This document shows positions 17,757 to 26,339 of a stretch of DNA of 64,000 nt, in pieces (the first letter of the stretch is position 1; every line of letters begins with the position of its first letter). Under the pieces are notes generated by a model that saw nothing but the letters and a program-made list of their open reading frames with translations, was not told where the DNA came from and made no database searches. The position numbers and the translations under genes were made by a program. Origin of the DNA: Ilyomonas sp965199905 (GTDB lineage Bacteria; Bacteroidota; Bacteroidia; Chitinophagales; Chitinophagaceae); contig OZ241366.1 of the NCBI GenBank assembly GCA_965199905.1, positions 2,046,001 to 2,110,000 of the forward strand. The letters are read 5' to 3'.

Positions 17757-18026
17757 ATGCCAACCATTCATCTCGTTGTAAAAGGGAAAGTGCAGGGTGT
17801 GTTTTATCGTGCCAATACAAAAAAGAAAGCTGATGAATGCCGGATTACCGGCTGGGTGCAAAACACGCCGGATGATGCGGTAGAGATTGTTGCCAGTGGC
17901 TCGCAAAATGATCTGGATCAGTTTATTAAGTGGTGCAAAGAAGGTCCCTCGAGAGCGAAAGTAACGGATGTGATAAAGGAGGAAAGAGAGGAAGAAACGT
18001 TTGCTGATTTCAGCATTAAGCGATAA
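17757..18026 (+). CDS. acyP: Acylphosphatase
   Basis: 89-aa cytosolic enzyme that hydrolyses acyl phosphates. The catalytic Arg lies in GKVQGVFYRANT (about residue 21) and the catalytic Asn in GWVQNTPDDAVE (about residue 39), both in their canonical context. Length is exactly that of the family. Divergent from the FNR gene with about 100 bp between them, and followed by a hairpin terminator. Confidence 0.95.
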   Translation: MPTIHLVVKGKVQGVFYRANTKKKADECRITGWVQNTPDDAVEIVASGSQNDLDQFIKWCKEGPSRAKVTDVIKEEREEETFADFSIKR

Positions 18027-18057
18027 CGACCGTTACAGTAAAATACAAAGCATGAAA

Positions 18058-18087
18058 AAGCCGGTAATGATTTACCGGCTTCGTTTT
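18058..18087. terminator. Intrinsic terminator between acyP and a small minus-strand gene
   Basis: AAGCCGGTAA pairs with TTACCGGCTT around a 4-nt loop, followed by T-rich sequence. Confidence 0.85.
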
Positions 18088-18097
18088 AATAACACTA

Positions 18098-18313
18098 TTA
18101 TTCGTTAATCTCTTTTTCTTTTTTCCACCATTTGTAGCCTATAAAACTTGCAATCCCCAAGGGTGCAGCCGCTAAATAAAGAATGCCTGCGTTCAATCCT
18201 TTGCCCGGCAGTTCGCCCATTTGCTCAGCAGTTTTGGTACAGATAGAACACTGCGCTGTTGCCACATTTGCGGCTCCCGTCATTACCATCATTATCACCA
18301 GCCACTTCTTCAT
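18098..18313 (-). CDS. Small exported or membrane protein of unknown function
   Basis: 71 aa from the second possible ATG, chosen because MKKWLVIMMVMTGAANVATA is a clean signal peptide, followed by QCSICTKTAEQMGE and one transmembrane helix (about residues 45-61) ending in a Lys/Glu-rich tail. The C-x-x-C pair just after the signal cleavage site could bind a metal or haem or form a disulfide. The same layout is common among small uncharacterised Bacteroidota proteins. It sits between acyP and mutL; no functional link is evident. Confidence 0.65.
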   Translation of the reverse strand: MKKWLVIMMVMTGAANVATAQCSICTKTAEQMGELPGKGLNAGILYLAAAPLGIASFIGYKWWKKEKEINE

Positions 18314-18390
18314 AAAATCTTGTTTCTTCCAGCAAAAGTAAAGCAACGGAAAGGAAAGAAAACGGTAAAACCTATTTTAAATGCAAACAC

Positions 18391-20229
18391 TTACTTTACA
18401 AACATTCTCTCTAACTCATCCTCTTTAAATTCGGCAAATGTGTTATAACCGCCGGGTGATAAGCCCGGCACATCGCAGGCAAATAACTGCTCGGCAATCC
18501 GCAGCATTTCCGGTAATTCCAACAACTTGCCGGCTTTGATGGATTGCTGCCGCGCGAGGCAACGCACCACCTTTTCGCGGCGGCTCACTTTCATGTCGCT
18601 GCTAAAGTGTTTAAACTGTTCAAGCAGCAATTCGATAACTTGTTTTTCGTTGCCGCCGGTCATGTCGGCCGGTATGCCTTGTATGATAAAATCGTCCTGC
18701 CCGAAAGGCTCGATCTCGTAACCTACCAACTGTAATTCGGGTAATAAATCTTCTAATAAAATCGCGTCCGGTGTGGAGAGCTGCAGCGTGGAAGGAAACA
18801 AGGTTTTTTGCGTAGCCATATGCTTGCCTTGCAGGGCTTCGGTATATTTCTCATATAAGATGCGCTCATGCGCAAACTGCTGGTGAATGAGAAGCATTCC
18901 TTTTTCTTCCGTTGAAGTAATGATGTATGTGTTATGTAGCTGCGCAATCACCTGAAACCTGTTTGCTAAAAACGGATCCCGAAAACCCAATGGCTGAAAG
19001 CCGGTAGCTGATGGCTGATGGCTTTCTCCCTCTTCGCTTTGCGTGAAATATTCTTTCCAATGCTTTAGCCCGTTAGGTTCATTGTCCGCTTCTATGGCAT
19101 GTGCCTGGTACTTTTGGGTAAATGTGCTGAACAACCCTGAAGCGGATGCTTTTTCCTTTTCCATACTGCCAAAAGGCTTGCTTACGGCATCGAGCTGTTG
19201 TATATCATTATCTAAAGAAAAATCTAACGACGGCGAAATGGAGAACTGCGCGAGTGCATGGCGGATGGCTGACTGCACAAACGCATACACAATCTTCTCA
19301 TCTTCAAACTTAATTTCCTGCTTGGTGGGGTGCACATTTATATCTACCTGCGCGGGGTCAAGCTCGATAAACAACACGTACAAAGGATGACTGTCTTTGG
19401 GTAACAATTCCTCCAGCGCACTATTTACCGCATGGTGCAGGTAAGCGCTTTTGATAAAGCGGTTATTGACGAAGAAATACTGATCGCCACGCGTTTTTTT
19501 AGCGGCTTCGGGCTTGCCTATGAAGCCGTAAATATTCATGTAATCCGTAACCTCGCCGGCGCTTACCAGTTTGGTAGCATACTGGTTTCCAAGTATCTGC
19601 ACGATACGCTGTTTCTGGTTGCCGACTTCTAAATAAAACACCTGCTGGCCATTGCTGGTGAGCGAAAAAAAGATGCCTGGAAACGACATGGCCACGCGGA
19701 TAAATTCATCTACAATATGCCGCAGCTCCGATGAATTGCTCTTTAAAAAATTGCGACGGGCAGGCACGTTGAAAAACAGGTTTTTCATGCAGATATTGGT
19801 GCCAACGGGGCAGGCGCAAGGCTGCTGCCTGGTAACGGTGCTGTTCTCAATGTATATCTCGGTGCCAAGCTCGTCCTGCGCGCGGCGTGTTTTTAATTCT
19901 ACCTGCGCCACAGCGGCAATGGATGCCAGCGCCTCGCCGCGAAAGCCCATGGTGTTTATCTTAAAGAGGTCTTCTATCTTCCGTATCTTACTGGTGGCAT
20001 GGCGCTCAAAGCTAAGCCTGGCGTCAGTTTCGCTCATACCCTTGCCGTTGTCTATTACCTGGATTAAAGCCTTACCAGCATCCTGTACAATGAGCTGAAT
20101 GCCGGTTGCGCCTGCATCTACAGCGTTCTCCAGCAGCTCTTTTACGGCGCTGGCAGGGCGTTGTATTACCTCGCCGGCAGCTATCTGGTTGGCTATATTA
20201 TCGGGCAGCAGTTGAATGATGTCGGACAC
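18391..20229 (-). CDS. mutL: DNA mismatch repair protein MutL
   Basis: 612-aa mismatch-repair ATPase that links MutS recognition to strand removal. The N-terminal GHKL ATPase is complete: ELLENAVDAGAT (residues 31-42), DNGKGMS (60-66), NTMGFRGEALASI (92-104). The transducer domain carries the DINVHPTKQEIKF block (297-308). A linker of about 340-420 is poorly conserved. In the C-terminal domain the endonuclease box, usually D-Q-H-A-x-x-E-R, reads HQQFAHER at 449-456, so two metal-binding positions are changed. Part of the linker (401-415) is encoded by DNA resembling an intergenic repeat. Single gene. Confidence 0.97.
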   Translation of the reverse strand: MSDIIQLLPDNIANQIAAGEVIQRPASAVKELLENAVDAGATGIQLIVQDAGKALIQVIDNGKGMSETDARLSFERHATSKIRKIEDLFKINTMGFRGEALASIAAVAQVELKTRRAQDELGTEIYIENSTVTRQQPCACPVGTNICMKNLFFNVPARRNFLKSNSSELRHIVDEFIRVAMSFPGIFFSLTSNGQQVFYLEVGNQKQRIVQILGNQYATKLVSAGEVTDYMNIYGFIGKPEAAKKTRGDQYFFVNNRFIKSAYLHHAVNSALEELLPKDSHPLYVLFIELDPAQVDINVHPTKQEIKFEDEKIVYAFVQSAIRHALAQFSISPSLDFSLDNDIQQLDAVSKPFGSMEKEKASASGLFSTFTQKYQAHAIEADNEPNGLKHWKEYFTQSEEGESHQPSATGFQPLGFRDPFLANRFQVIAQLHNTYIITSTEEKGMLLIHQQFAHERILYEKYTEALQGKHMATQKTLFPSTLQLSTPDAILLEDLLPELQLVGYEIEPFGQDDFIIQGIPADMTGGNEKQVIELLLEQFKHFSSDMKVSRREKVVRCLARQQSIKAGKLLELPEMLRIAEQLFACDVPGLSPGGYNTFAEFKEDELERMFVK

Positions 20230-20326
20230 TTAAAAAAATTTAATTGAGAAAAGCGTAAAACTAATTTTTATTTAAGCGATAGTACCATTGGGTCTAATAT
20301 TTTTGTGTCATTCAGGTATATCCAAC

Positions 20327-20368
20327 GTAATGCGATAAAGGCTTACCCGTTTTGGAATCCAATATCAA
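20327..20368 (+). repeat. Short direct repeat, left copy
   Basis: Contains GCGATAAAG followed by ACCCGTTTTGGAATCCAA and ATCAA. The same block recurs at 21041-21085, on the other side of the gene at 20451-20999. Confidence 0.7.
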
Positions 20369-20450
20369 TGTCAAATTTATTTCGCAGGCAACATCTTTTT
20401 CAGGTGTTGCCTGTTTTGTTTATAACTTTCCGGCACACCGTCAAAAGATT

Positions 20451-20999
20451 ATGAAACTTACTTTTCTTATGTTATCCGCCCTCCTATGCCTGCAGGCAAC
20501 GGCACAGCTATCCGACATGAGCAACTGGGAAACCCTTACTGATCCGCAGTTTTTCAGCACGATCAGGTATCCGCCCGACTGGAAAGTAGATTTCCTGACG
20601 GAAGGTTATACCATCACTTCGCCAATGGAAAGCGATACTGACCGCTACCAGGAAAACATCTCCTTTGTTGGCACGCCCGTTTCCGACACGGCTATGCAAG
20701 CGAACATCAAAGATTTTTCGGAAGCCAATTTTATAGCCATGACAAAACCCCTGCGCGACGTGCATGTTATGGTTCACAAAGATATTACCACCCGAAGCGA
20801 TATGCCGATGTATTTAGTTGTGTTTCACGCAGTGTCCAACGGACAATACCTGTACTGGAAGCAGGTATATTGCCTGTACGATAATGTTTTTTACCTGATT
20901 ACCTACATCGGCGAAGCAGGAAAGAAAGACCGCTTCGCCATTGCCGGCGGCGATATGCTAAACTCGTTTTCACCGCCCCGGAAAGTGCAGAAGATATGA
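20451..20999 (+). CDS. Exported protein of unknown function (PsbP/DcrB-like fold possible)
   Basis: 182 aa from the ATG that gives a clean signal peptide (MKLTFLMLSALLCLQATA). The mature part is a mixed alpha/beta protein with the pattern of surface or periplasmic PsbP/DcrB-like proteins: FFSTIRYPPDWKVD near the start, then a VVFHA...YWKQVYCLYDNVFYLITYIG strand block, and a C-terminal helix MLNSFSPP. Family assignment is tentative. It lies alone between two copies of a 40-bp direct repeat; no operon partner. Confidence 0.75.
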   Translation: MKLTFLMLSALLCLQATAQLSDMSNWETLTDPQFFSTIRYPPDWKVDFLTEGYTITSPMESDTDRYQENISFVGTPVSDTAMQANIKDFSEANFIAMTKPLRDVHVMVHKDITTRSDMPMYLVVFHAVSNGQYLYWKQVYCLYDNVFYLITYIGEAGKKDRFAIAGGDMLNSFSPPRKVQKI

Positions 21000-21040
21000 G
21001 CTGGCAGGCACAGCGAGGGTAGTTCAACCTATCCTATCTG

Positions 21041-21085
21041 GCATAACGCGATAAAAGCCACCCGTTTTGGAATCCAAAATCAAAT
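21041..21085 (+). repeat. Short direct repeat, right copy
   Basis: Contains GCGATAAAAG followed by ACCCGTTTTGGAATCCAA and ATCAAATTTATT, matching 20327-20368 almost base for base in the core. Confidence 0.7.
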
Positions 21086-21164
21086 TTATTCAGGACAATG
21101 TTTCTTAAAACATTACCCTTTTCATTTTAAATATTATTTTTCCAATTAAATTTAAAAACCATTT

Positions 21165-23069
21165 ATGAAATCAATTTTTACTTGCTTGTTTGTTAGTGTG
21201 GCTTTGTTTGTTTCTGCGCAGCAGAATACGTTTAAGGTAGGTTCTTTTGCAACGGATTACGGATATCTGAACCAGCTAATTCAGTTAACTGACGGGAGTT
21301 ATATAGGAGCGGGATACCGAAGCGACATTGATGACGGAGGTGCAGGTTATCTGCTAAAAACAGATGCCGGAGGCAAAGTGCTGGCCTATAAAACAATCCC
21401 TGGCATAGGCGAGGCTGATGCCCTTATTAAAACTAATGACGGTGGCTTTGCAGTATGCGGAATCTCTGATAATGGTGTGCAACTAATAAAATGCAAGGCT
21501 GACCTAACCATTGAGTGGACAAAAGAATACGCAACCAGTGGCTTTACCAGAATCAGGAGGATGATGCAGGCGGCCGATGGCAGTTTTTTACTTGCAGGTA
21601 CCAATGCCAGCCCGGAAAGTAATTTGACTGCCTATGCAATTAAAACAGATGCAACCGGAAAACTGTTGTTTGCCAAACAATATGCTGGATATGCCATTGC
21701 CGATAATGCAGATGTAGAACTGGTTGATGTGGTGGCTACAACAGATGGCAATTATGCACTGGCAGGGTTGTCTTCTCATTATGACAATAACGGCAATGAC
21801 CTTTCTGACTCAGGTTATGTCATTAAAATCAATTCTGCGGGCGATGTGTTGTGGACGCAGGCAGCTTACAGCAATACCGGCAACCAGAGTGTGGACCCGT
21901 ACCGGATGATTGCTACATCTGATGGTGGACTTCTGATTGCCGGTGACCTGTTTACACCTGCCACCTTTAGTTTCCGTATGGCGATGATGAAGTATAACAA
22001 CGCCGGTACCCTAGTATGGTCGAAAAGTGTGGCCCCAAACGATGCCGGCAACACTGACTTTTTCGGGGATGGCGTGATAGAAGATAAAGACGGCGGCTAC
22101 CTGTTTTATGGAGCTGCAGGTGTATATAATGATGAGGATGATACGTCCTACGCATACATAGCGAAAACAAATTCGGCCGGCGTTCTGCAATGGACAAAGA
22201 AATATTATCCTTCCGTTGTCAATTCATTCTATGCAGAATTTTACGACCTGATTAAAACCTCTGACGGCGGTTATGCCGCCTGTGGCGACGGTAGCATTTT
22301 TTATCCCGATCAGGGCGATTACAATGAAAGTGGCTTTATTGTTAAGCTTGACCAGAATTTCAATACCTGCAATGATTCGATTGCCAGCGATGGCACTCTT
22401 AAAAACAGTATTATCAACGTAACCAAAACAGCAACGGCAGAAAATATAACAACCACCACAACAGATGTTTCTGCTTTTTTAAATGAAGGTGATGAAACTC
22501 TGTTGGTATGTAGTAACAGCACTTTCCCTCTCCAGCTCCTCTCCTTCAACGCCACTCTCCAAAACAAAAGCGTAAACGTAAACTGGCAAACCGCCAACGA
22601 AGTCAACACCAATTATTTTGTAATAGAAAGAAGCGCGAATGGTTCATCTTTTACCGCATTGCAGAAGATAGCTGCCAAAGGAAACAGCCGCCTAACGCAA
22701 ACGTATAGCACGAGTGATTTGCAGCCTCTGCAAGGCACATCATACTACCGCCTGCAGCAGGTAGATAAAGATGGAAAAACAACGTATTCATCCATTGTAA
22801 AAGTGGTGGTGATGAGTAATGGCACAATTGTCATTAGCCCGAACCCGGTGCAGAGCAATATCAGGGTCATTGTGCAAAGCAGCACCAACAACAGCCTTAC
22901 GTTACAGGTAATGGATATGAAAGGCAATGTATTGGCTACGCAAAAAACGTCTGTTGCTGCAGGCAGAAATGAAGTGAATATTCCGGCAGCTTCGCTGGCA
23001 AAAGGCGTGTATATTTTGAAAGTAATGGATAAAGGTTCTGTGCAGACGATACGGTTTGTGAAGGATTAA
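21165..23069 (+). CDS. Secreted protein with repeated beta-propeller-like motifs and T9SS type A sorting domain
   Basis: 634 aa. Signal peptide at 1-19 ending in VSA, then repeated units of about 50 residues carrying T-x-D-G-G/S-Y/F-x-x-x-G (TDGSYIGAGY, NDGGFAVCG, ADGSFLLAGT, TDGNYALAGL, SDGGLLIAGD, KDGGYLFYG, SDGGYAACG), a pattern seen in propeller-like secreted proteins. A beta-sandwich linker (about 455-555, NATLQNKSVNVNWQTA) precedes the C-terminal sorting domain: SPNPVQSNI, then LAKGVYILKV and the final IRFVKD. The type IX system exports such proteins across the outer membrane. Ligand or substrate is unknown. Single gene with a terminator. Confidence 0.93.
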   Translation: MKSIFTCLFVSVALFVSAQQNTFKVGSFATDYGYLNQLIQLTDGSYIGAGYRSDIDDGGAGYLLKTDAGGKVLAYKTIPGIGEADALIKTNDGGFAVCGISDNGVQLIKCKADLTIEWTKEYATSGFTRIRRMMQAADGSFLLAGTNASPESNLTAYAIKTDATGKLLFAKQYAGYAIADNADVELVDVVATTDGNYALAGLSSHYDNNGNDLSDSGYVIKINSAGDVLWTQAAYSNTGNQSVDPYRMIATSDGGLLIAGDLFTPATFSFRMAMMKYNNAGTLVWSKSVAPNDAGNTDFFGDGVIEDKDGGYLFYGAAGVYNDEDDTSYAYIAKTNSAGVLQWTKKYYPSVVNSFYAEFYDLIKTSDGGYAACGDGSIFYPDQGDYNESGFIVKLDQNFNTCNDSIASDGTLKNSIINVTKTATAENITTTTTDVSAFLNEGDETLLVCSNSTFPLQLLSFNATLQNKSVNVNWQTANEVNTNYFVIERSANGSSFTALQKIAAKGNSRLTQTYSTSDLQPLQGTSYYRLQQVDKDGKTTYSSIVKVVVMSNGTIVISPNPVQSNIRVIVQSSTNNSLTLQVMDMKGNVLATQKTSVAAGRNEVNIPAASLAKGVYILKVMDKGSVQTIRFVKD

Positions 23070-23092
23070 TGAATGATATCGAATAGAGAAAG

Positions 23093-23120
23093 ACCTGCTG
23101 ATAATGGCAGGTGTTTTTAT
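23093..23120 (+). terminator. Intrinsic terminator of the T9SS cargo gene
   Basis: ACCTGC and GCAGGT arms with an 8-nt loop, then GTTTTTATTT. Confidence 0.7.
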
Positions 23121-23133
23121 TTATCAGAATAAA

Positions 23134-23325
23134 TTACACTATCTCGTACACCACCTGTAATGGCTTTTCCATTTTTTGAGAAGCATTCAATATTTCGATG
23201 CCTACAATATTATTTTCAATATCGTAGTCGAGTATTATACCCGGCTTTTCGCTATCACTTTCGGCAATCGCGGCTTCGGTAAGCTTTATATAAAGCGCAT
23301 CAGCCTGCTTATCGTACTTCATCAT
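23134..23325 (-). CDS. DUF2283 family protein
   Basis: 63-aa protein opening MMKYDKQADALYIKL and continuing DYDIENNIVGIEILNAS, the full signature of DUF2283. These proteins commonly sit beside a DUF4258 gene, and the pair is often treated as a candidate toxin-antitoxin-like or regulatory module. Here the start overlaps by 16 bp the end of a DUF4258 reading frame that is interrupted by a stop codon, so DUF2283 may be translated by coupling or may have lost its partner. Function is unknown. Confidence 0.88.
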   Translation of the reverse strand: MMKYDKQADALYIKLTEAAIAESDSEKPGIILDYDIENNIVGIEILNASQKMEKPLQVVYEIV

Positions 23326-23567
23326 AACGAACCGTATTTTTTAATTTTCGAAGTTTTGCCGGCAGTAACAGCCAATGGCGGCTCTTTGTCTTCATTCACA
23401 AATTTACGCAATCTGTAAAGCTTGTCTTATTCTGTCATTTTCTGATAAACTGTTAAGCTGTCTTCTGTAATGATAACGTCTGGATTTTGCAAAGCATTCT
23501 CAATAGAATTAAGAGAAATATTTCTTACTTCAATTTGTTGCAGAAAATGTTGCGAATAGCTTACCAT
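23310..23567 (-). pseudogene. DUF4258 family gene interrupted by one in-frame TAA
   Basis: Reading from ATG at 23567 gives MVSYSQHFLQQIEVRNIS and on to VYQKMTE, then TAA at 23429-23427, then in the same frame DKLYRLRKFVNEDKEPPLAV, TAGKTSKIKKYG and a final stop at 23310. Both halves match DUF4258 from the N-terminal His-containing helix to the C-terminal T-x-x-K-T-S-K-I-x-K-Y block. A single G-to-T change (GAA to TAA) would explain it. The downstream end overlaps the DUF2283 start. Most likely a recent nonsense mutation, less likely a sequencing error or a split gene. Confidence 0.75.
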
Positions 23568-23586
23568 TTATTGTAACCTGTTATAA

Positions 23587-24444
23587 CTATTTCACGCCTT
23601 TCAAATACGCGCCATAGCCGCTCTTTGCATAGAGTTCTGCCTGTACCATTAACTGCCCGTGATTGATGAATCCCATTTTGTAGGCAATCTCTTCAATGCA
23701 GCCTATTTTGGTGCCTTGGCGCTTCTCTATTACGCGCACGTATTCGGTGGCATCGCTAAGGCTGTCGAAGGTGCCGGTATCGAGCCAGGCAAAGCCGCGG
23801 TTCATCACGCCAACATGCAGCTTTTCTCTTTCTAAATACACCCTGTTTACATCGGTAATTTCGTACTCGCCGCGCGGAGATGGCGCAATGTTTTTAGCGA
23901 TGGCGACCACTTCATTATCATAAAAATATAAGCCCGGCACGGCATAGCGACTCTTCGGTTTGGCAGGCTTTTCTTCAATGGATAAAGCTTTGAAATTTTC
24001 ATCAAAATCAACCACTCCATAGCGTTCCGGATCGCTGACTTCGTAAGCGAAAATGGCAGCCCCATCCACATTGTTAAACGACTGCAGCAGCTTGCTGAAA
24101 TTAGGTCCGTAAAAAATATTATCGCCCAGCACGAGCGCCACTTTGCTCCTGCCAATAAAATTTTCTCCGATCACAAATGCCTGCGCGAGTCCGTTCGGTT
24201 TTTCCTGCACGGCATAGGAGAACGAACAACCAATGGCAGCGCCATCGCCCAACAACCTTTGAAACTGGCTGGAATCTTCAGGCGTGGTAATGATAAGCAC
24301 CTCGCGGATGCCTGCCAGCATTAATACGGACAGCGGGTAATAGATCATCGGCTTATCATACACCGGCATAATTTGCTTGCTGATGCCTTTGGTAATTGGG
24401 TACAACCGTGTGCCTGAGCCGCCGGCTAAAATGATGCCCTTCAT
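23587..24444 (-). CDS. rfbA: Glucose-1-phosphate thymidylyltransferase
   Basis: Makes dTDP-glucose from glucose-1-phosphate and dTTP, the first step of dTDP-sugar synthesis. 285 aa from the ATG at 24444, chosen because it gives the family start MKGIILAGGSGTRLYPIT and because AGGGGGC stands just before it; an in-frame ATG 30 bp upstream is possible. Further blocks: KQIMPVYDKPMIYYPLSVLM, ALVLGDNIFYG, SIEEKPAKPKS, YFYDNEV and GFAWLDTGT. Last gene of a minus-strand set rfbB-rfbC-rfbA. Confidence 0.95.
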   Translation of the reverse strand: MKGIILAGGSGTRLYPITKGISKQIMPVYDKPMIYYPLSVLMLAGIREVLIITTPEDSSQFQRLLGDGAAIGCSFSYAVQEKPNGLAQAFVIGENFIGRSKVALVLGDNIFYGPNFSKLLQSFNNVDGAAIFAYEVSDPERYGVVDFDENFKALSIEEKPAKPKSRYAVPGLYFYDNEVVAIAKNIAPSPRGEYEITDVNRVYLEREKLHVGVMNRGFAWLDTGTFDSLSDATEYVRVIEKRQGTKIGCIEEIAYKMGFINHGQLMVQAELYAKSGYGAYLKGVK

Positions 24445-24485
24445 GCCCCCTGAAGAGTTATGATTTTCGTTCATGTTGTGTGCTT

Positions 24486-25034
24486 TTAAATTGGTTGAAT
24501 GTCTTTGAGTAAAGGATTCACTTTGTCTTTATCGGATAAGATTAATTCATTGTTAGATAAACCCCAATCTATATTCAATTTTGGATCGTTGTAAGCGAGT
24601 CCGCCTTCGGCTTCTTTGTTGTAAAAATTATCGCACTTATAGAAAAACACAGCCCGTTCGCTCAACACGATAAAACCATGCGCAAAGCCGCGCGGGACAA
24701 AGAACTGCGTGCCTGAATCTTGCGTAAGCTCGACTGAAAAATGCTGACCGTAGGTGGGTGAATTTTTGCGCAGATCAACGGCTACATCCAGCACTTTTCC
24801 CTGCAGCACGCGCACCAGCTTTGCCTGCGCCCAATTGCCGCGCTGAAAATGCAAACCGCGCAGTACGCCTTTGGCAGAAGACGATTGATTGTCCTGTACA
24901 AAATGCACTTCAAGACCAGTTTGATCTTTAAATTTATTCTGATTGAAACTTTCGAAGAAATATCCGCGATTGTCCTTGAAAATGGTATCGTGAATGATGT
25001 AGCAATCTTTGAGTGGTGTTGATTCTGCTCGCAT
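24486..25034 (-). CDS. rfbC: dTDP-4-dehydrorhamnose 3,5-epimerase
   Basis: Cupin-fold epimerase acting on dTDP-4-keto-6-deoxyglucose, the third enzyme of the dTDP-L-rhamnose pathway. 182 aa, normal length. Visible are IHDTIFKDNRGYFFESFNQ, the catalytic-His segment VLRGLHFQRG (about residues 58-67), the Asp region VLDVAVDLRKNSPTYGQ, and FFVPRGFAHGF. It lies 41 bp upstream of rfbA. The 150-bp gap before rfbB holds no gene but has low-complexity CTGATGGCT / TCAGCTATCAGC repeats. Confidence 0.95.
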   Translation of the reverse strand: MRAESTPLKDCYIIHDTIFKDNRGYFFESFNQNKFKDQTGLEVHFVQDNQSSSAKGVLRGLHFQRGNWAQAKLVRVLQGKVLDVAVDLRKNSPTYGQHFSVELTQDSGTQFFVPRGFAHGFIVLSERAVFFYKCDNFYNKEAEGGLAYNDPKLNIDWGLSNNELILSDKDKVNPLLKDIQPI

Positions 25035-25185
25035 ATTATTAGCTTTTAGTATTCAGCTATCAGCTTTGTCTTTATTGGTAATGAGTAATTTTTCTAAACA
25101 GGTAAATTTGCTTTCATTTTGCTACTAAACAAATAATACATAATGATTGCCCGGCAGCTAAATGCTGATGGCTAAAAGCCGACAG

Positions 25186-26241
25186 CTACCTGTTGCTATA
25201 CTGCTCTTCGTAATAATGCTGGTAATTGCCGGAGGTAACATGCTGCAGCCATTCTTTATTGTTGAGATACCAGTCGATGGTTTGGCTTAAGCCTTCTTCG
25301 AAAGTTACGCTTGGCTGCCAACCTAATTCCTTGTTGATTTTGGCGGCATCAATGGCATAGCGCAGATCGTGCCCGGGACGATCTTTTACATAGGAAATCA
25401 GGCTTTCGCTCTCACCTTTTTCTCTGCCTAACTTTTCATCCATTAAGGCACACATCAGTTTTACAAGGTCAATGTTTTTCCATTCGTTGAAGCCACCAAT
25501 GTTATACGTTTCGCCGTTCTTTCCTTCGCTAAATACAAGGTCGATAGCACGTGCATGATCTTTTACAAACAACCAGTCGCGCGTGTTCTCGCCTTTGCCA
25601 TAAACGGGCAACGGTTTTTTATGAATAATGTTATTGATGAAAAGAGGGATGAGCTTTTCAGGAAAATGATTGGGACCATAATTGTTGCTGCAGTTGGTAA
25701 CCACAACCGGCAGTCCAAATGTTTCGTGGTAGGCTCTTACAAAATGATCTGACGATGCTTTGCTGGCAGAATACGGAGAGTTGGGAGAATAAGGCGTTGT
25801 TTCGGTAAACATGCCTTCCTCGCCAAGCGTTCCATATACTTCGTCGGTGGAAATATGATAGAAACGATGACCGCTATAATCAGGCTTCCAATACTCTTTT
25901 GCAGTGTGCAATAAATTGACAGTGCCAATTACATTGGTATAAATAAAATCGAGCGGCGCCACGATGGAACGGTCTACATGGCTTTCGGCAGCTAAGTGAA
26001 TAACGTCTGTTACATCATATTTTTCAAACACACTTTTTACCGCTTCTGCATCAAGAATGTTTACTTTTTCAAATTGATAATTCGGCGCTTCTTCAATGTC
26101 GGCCAGGTTTTCCAGGTTGCCGGCATACGTAAGCGCATCCACATTGATGATGGTATCAGCAGGATACTTGTTCACAAACAGGCGTACCACATGCGAGCCG
26201 ATAAAGCCTGCACCGCCGGTAATAATAATTCGTTTTGACAT
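25186..26241 (-). CDS. rfbB: dTDP-glucose 4,6-dehydratase
   Basis: NAD-dependent short-chain dehydrogenase that converts dTDP-glucose to the 4-keto-6-deoxy sugar. 351 aa. The Rossmann motif GGAGFIGSHV is at about residues 8-17; HLAAESHVDRSI, the D-E pair in ISTDEVYG, the catalytic Y-x-x-x-K in SPYSASKASSDH, and the substrate block NCSNNYGP follow. First gene of rfbB-rfbC-rfbA. No rfbD reductase follows, so dTDP-L-rhamnose synthesis would need rfbD elsewhere, or the cluster feeds another dTDP-6-deoxy sugar. Confidence 0.96.
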   Translation of the reverse strand: MSKRIIITGGAGFIGSHVVRLFVNKYPADTIINVDALTYAGNLENLADIEEAPNYQFEKVNILDAEAVKSVFEKYDVTDVIHLAAESHVDRSIVAPLDFIYTNVIGTVNLLHTAKEYWKPDYSGHRFYHISTDEVYGTLGEEGMFTETTPYSPNSPYSASKASSDHFVRAYHETFGLPVVVTNCSNNYGPNHFPEKLIPLFINNIIHKKPLPVYGKGENTRDWLFVKDHARAIDLVFSEGKNGETYNIGGFNEWKNIDLVKLMCALMDEKLGREKGESESLISYVKDRPGHDLRYAIDAAKINKELGWQPSVTFEEGLSQTIDWYLNNKEWLQHVTSGNYQHYYEEQYSNR

Positions 26242-26339
26242 AAAAAATCTCTCGGTTAAATGAGATAGAAATAATATCGGGTAAAAATAACTGATTTATG
26301 CACCGCTGATGATTTTGCAGAGGTAAAGATTCGGTTAAC

